DNA of 64,000 nucleotides. Origin: an uncultured Muribaculaceae bacterium (GTDB taxonomy: Bacteria > Bacteroidota > Bacteroidia > Bacteroidales > Muribaculaceae). Position 1 is the first letter of the stretch. Each line of letters begins with the position of its first letter. This document shows, in pieces, positions 62,192 to 64,000 of the stretch. The notes beneath the pieces are model-generated. The model was not told where the DNA came from. It did not search any database and worked only from the letters and a program-made list of their open reading frames with translations. A program made the position numbers and the translations under genes. Where the stretch lies: contig CAJTQV010000002.1 of assembly GCA_910578385.1 (NCBI GenBank), positions 62,001-126,000 on the forward strand, in the 5' to 3' direction.

Positions 62192-62818
62192 TTATTTCCC
62201 GGTTTTGTCGAAGAGGGCCATCTTGAAGATGAGGTCCACGAGTTCGTCTATACCTTCGCCGGTCATACAGTTGGTGAAGACGAAGGGTTTGCCGGGGCGC
62301 ATGAGGCGTGAATCGTGATCCATCACCTCAAGGCTTGCGTGGACGTAGGGAGCAAGGTCCGTCTTGTTGATGACAAGAATGTCGCTCTGCGAGATGCCGG
62401 GCCCATCCTTGCGGGGAATCTTGTCGCCGGCGGCTACGTCAATCACGTAGATGAAGAAGTCAACGAGCGCAGGCGAGAAAGTCAGAGTCAGGTTATCACC
62501 ACCCGACTCGATGAGCACGATGTCGGTATCGGGGAACTTCGCCTCCATCTCCTCGACAGCGGCGATGTTCATGGATGGGTCCTCGCGCACTGCGGTGTGG
62601 GGGCATGCACCGGTCTCGACACCGATAATCATATCCTCGGCAAGAACGCCCTTCAGGGTCTTGCGGACATGCTTGGCATCTTCTGTGGTTACAATATCGT
62701 TGGTGATGATGAGTACTTTCTGGCCGAGCTCAAGAAGTCTCGGGGTTATTGCCTCGATGAGGGCAGTCTTACCGGAGCCGACAGGGCCTCCGATTCCTAT
62801 TCTACAAGTCTGTGACAT
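62192..62818 (-). CDS. ureG: Urease accessory GTPase UreG
   Basis: 208 residues. P-loop IGGPVGSGKTALIEAITPRL, metal-binding ETGACPHTAVREDPS (the Cys-Pro-His of the nickel site), IVLIESGGDNLTLTFSPAL, and the NKTDLAPYV base-recognition motif. It couples GTP hydrolysis to nickel insertion. Confidence 0.97.
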   Translation of the reverse strand: MSQTCRIGIGGPVGSGKTALIEAITPRLLELGQKVLIITNDIVTTEDAKHVRKTLKGVLAEDMIIGVETGACPHTAVREDPSMNIAAVEEMEAKFPDTDIVLIESGGDNLTLTFSPALVDFFIYVIDVAAGDKIPRKDGPGISQSDILVINKTDLAPYVHASLEVMDHDSRLMRPGKPFVFTNCMTGEGIDELVDLIFKMALFDKTGK

Positions 62819-62903
62819 AGTTTAAGTATTGAAAAGTGTATTTTATTACCCTTCTATACAACAAAAGCATAGTTGCATGACAAGGGCGTGCGCCGGAGCG
62901 CTA

Positions 62904-63638
62904 TCAGTTCATGAACATGCGCATGTTTCCCTTCTCGTGGAGCGAGGCGAGTATGTCAAGCTGCGGGAAGAAGGCGTTCATGTCGTCGACGTTCATGCGT
63001 GCCGCCTCTTCATAAAGGCTCTCCGCCCGGGCGGCAAGGTCGAAGAGTATTTTCTGTGTGTCGTAATGCGAGACGCGCACGCAACGCAACGCGGCCGAGA
63101 GCACCATGTTGATCACTCCATACTGATGGGCGCAGAACATCTCTTTCTCGTCAACACCGGCAGCGGCGTAAGCCATGCCCTGGCCGACAGGATATGTGCC
63201 CGGCACTTTCTCATCCTTGATTTCCTTGAGCCAGCGCGTGATGAGCGGCGACTCGAACAGGTGAGACGAAAGTTCGGCGAGTTTCTTACCCATTCGCTGG
63301 AGCATGAGACGCGCCTCGGCGTTCATCTTGAAGCGGTAGAGCGCGGCATCGGCTGCTGCAATGGCATCATAGTCGCCGCGCAGGTAGGCGCGATGGGACT
63401 GTATGGCAGCCACGCCGTCGCTGAAGGCGGCCTGAACCGCCTGCGAGGCCACGAACTCCCGGAGCGTGTCGGCATCGTGCACCACCTTCTCGAACGAGGC
63501 TGTCTCCAGACCGTTGGAGAAAGAGAACGTGCCGACCGGGAAAGTCGAGTCCGTAAACTGCAACAGGTGCATTATCGAACGGAAACGCGCGCCCGTATCG
63601 GCGGGAGTCTCCTTATTCTTTTCAGTGCGTGTGCTCAT
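62904..63638 (-). CDS. ureF: Urease accessory protein UreF
   Basis: 244 residues, all helical. Family motifs LLQFTDSTFPVGTFSFSNGL and YPVGQGMAYAAAGVDE. It bridges UreD and UreG in the nickel-loading complex. Its ATG overlaps the ureE end by 17 nt. An 85-nt gap separates it from ureG. Confidence 0.95.
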   Translation of the reverse strand: MSTRTEKNKETPADTGARFRSIMHLLQFTDSTFPVGTFSFSNGLETASFEKVVHDADTLREFVASQAVQAAFSDGVAAIQSHRAYLRGDYDAIAAADAALYRFKMNAEARLMLQRMGKKLAELSSHLFESPLITRWLKEIKDEKVPGTYPVGQGMAYAAAGVDEKEMFCAHQYGVINMVLSAALRCVRVSHYDTQKILFDLAARAESLYEEAARMNVDDMNAFFPQLDILASLHEKGNMRMFMN

Positions 63639-64000
63639 GGGCTATTCCGTTTTCGTCGAAGTGAATGTGTGGCACGCCATGGTGATGACCCGGTTCGGGG
63701 TGAACATGTGCGTGGCTCTCGTGGCCTGCGCCGCCGAAGAGACGGCGTATCTCATGAGGCGCGAGATAGGGGATAATCTCCAGACCCTTCTGGAACTCGT
63801 AGCTTATGCCTTCGAGATGATGAGTCTCCATCACGGAGAGCATAACCTTCTTGTCGACAGTGAGAGGCACATATACCTTGGTGCCCTTCACTACGGCGGG
63901 CCAGTGCTGGTTGCCGATGGCGTGACCAAGTTCCACCGAACGACGGAGCATTGTCTCGGCATCCTGCTGAAGAAGAGCACTGAGGTCGATGACCAGCACA
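63622..64000 (-). CDS. ureE: Urease accessory nickel chaperone UreE (5' end outside the window)
   Basis: The visible C-terminal 125 or so residues. The peptide-binding and metal domain is LLRRSVELGHAIGNQHWPAV-like (ELGHAIGNQHWP), and the tail is very His-rich (HESHAHVHPEPGHHHG then HIHFDENGIAHEHTH), the nickel-buffering tail known from UreE. The beginning of the gene and the urease structural genes would lie beyond the right edge. Confidence 0.92.
   Translation of the reverse strand, partial: VLVIDLSALLQQDAETMLRRSVELGHAIGNQHWPAVVKGTKVYVPLTVDKKVMLSVMETHHLEGISYEFQKGLEIIPYLAPHEIRRLFGGAGHESHAHVHPEPGHHHGVPHIHFDENGIAHEHTH

Noticed and set aside
1..64000. tRNA or rRNA genes
   Set aside because: I saw no cloverleaf with a T-loop motif or 3' CCA, and no rRNA-like stretch, in the intergenic regions. 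A covariance-model scan would be needed to be certain.

Overview
The window looks like chromosomal DNA of a gut-type Bacteroidales bacterium, most probably a Muribaculaceae-like lineage. The order is well supported: there are Bacteroidetes promoters (a TTG or TTTG box, 19-20 nt, then TAnnTTTG), a giant SprA, a BtuB/BtuG vitamin B12 uptake locus, a two-subunit methylmalonyl-CoA mutase, and DUF3332 and DUF4491 proteins. The family is only a guess. Most genes are GC-rich housekeeping genes. AT-richer islands at about 0.2-3.5, 10.3-17.5, 21.1-22.0 and 36.1-36.7 kb carry the accessory genes.

Layout. 0-3.5 kb: the start of a TonB-receptor-like gene, a Crp/Fnr regulator, a toxin-antitoxin-like pair, a Gly/Tyr-rich lipoprotein and a HEPN/MNT pair. 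3.6-10.3 kb: glnS, an unannotated 52-residue ORF with its own terminator, an ECF-type sigma factor, prmA, a small-membrane-protein cluster (two YtxH-like, one holin-like), a DUF3332 lipoprotein and an acidic repeat protein. 10.3-17.5 kb: a defence island with a two-gene restriction-modification operon whose large gene carries two frameshifts, and an AAA ATPase-DUF4276 operon ending in a truncated third gene. Both operons start from nearly identical promoters, and a copy of the cbiO tail lies between them. 17.6-20.1 kb: cbiMQO, a nickel/cobalt importer. 20.3-22.0 kb: a Yip1-like protein and a DUF3791-DUF3990-DUF3791 toxin-like cluster. 22.3-26.3 kb: mutAB. 26.5-33.4 kb: ftsE, radA, mdh, an M48 peptidase, an SPFH protein and an ion channel. 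33.5-36.0 kb: urea and MFS transporters. 36.1-43.1 kb: an orphan gene and the B12 uptake locus (btuD divergent from a cobalamin riboswitch, btuB, btuG, btuF, btuC). 43.2-46.2 kb: corA and the agmatine-to-putrescine pair. 46.3-57.2 kb: an ORF6N protein, ruvA-sprA, recR, an acetyltransferase and yqgE. 57.5-61 kb: a stress-type helical protein, a DegP protease, yfcE and an outer-membrane protein. 61.1-64 kb: ureE-F-G-D, with ureE cut by the window edge.

How it fits together. Nickel import, urea import and the urease maturation genes would together support urea use, although the structural ureABC genes are not in view. B12 import under a riboswitch would feed the B12-dependent methylmalonyl-CoA mutase of the succinate-propionate pathway, to which malate dehydrogenase also contributes. 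RuvA, RecR and RadA are recombination and repair functions, and RuvA is coupled to SprA, the type IX secretion translocon.

Two genome-wide habits stand out. Intergenic gaps hold short-period tandem repeats with periods of 7, 9, 10 or 40 bp, each site with its own unit, and REP-like palindromes that often begin at a stop codon. The most interesting biology is in the defence island, which preserves the junctions of what looks like cassette insertion or exchange at a site next to cbiO.
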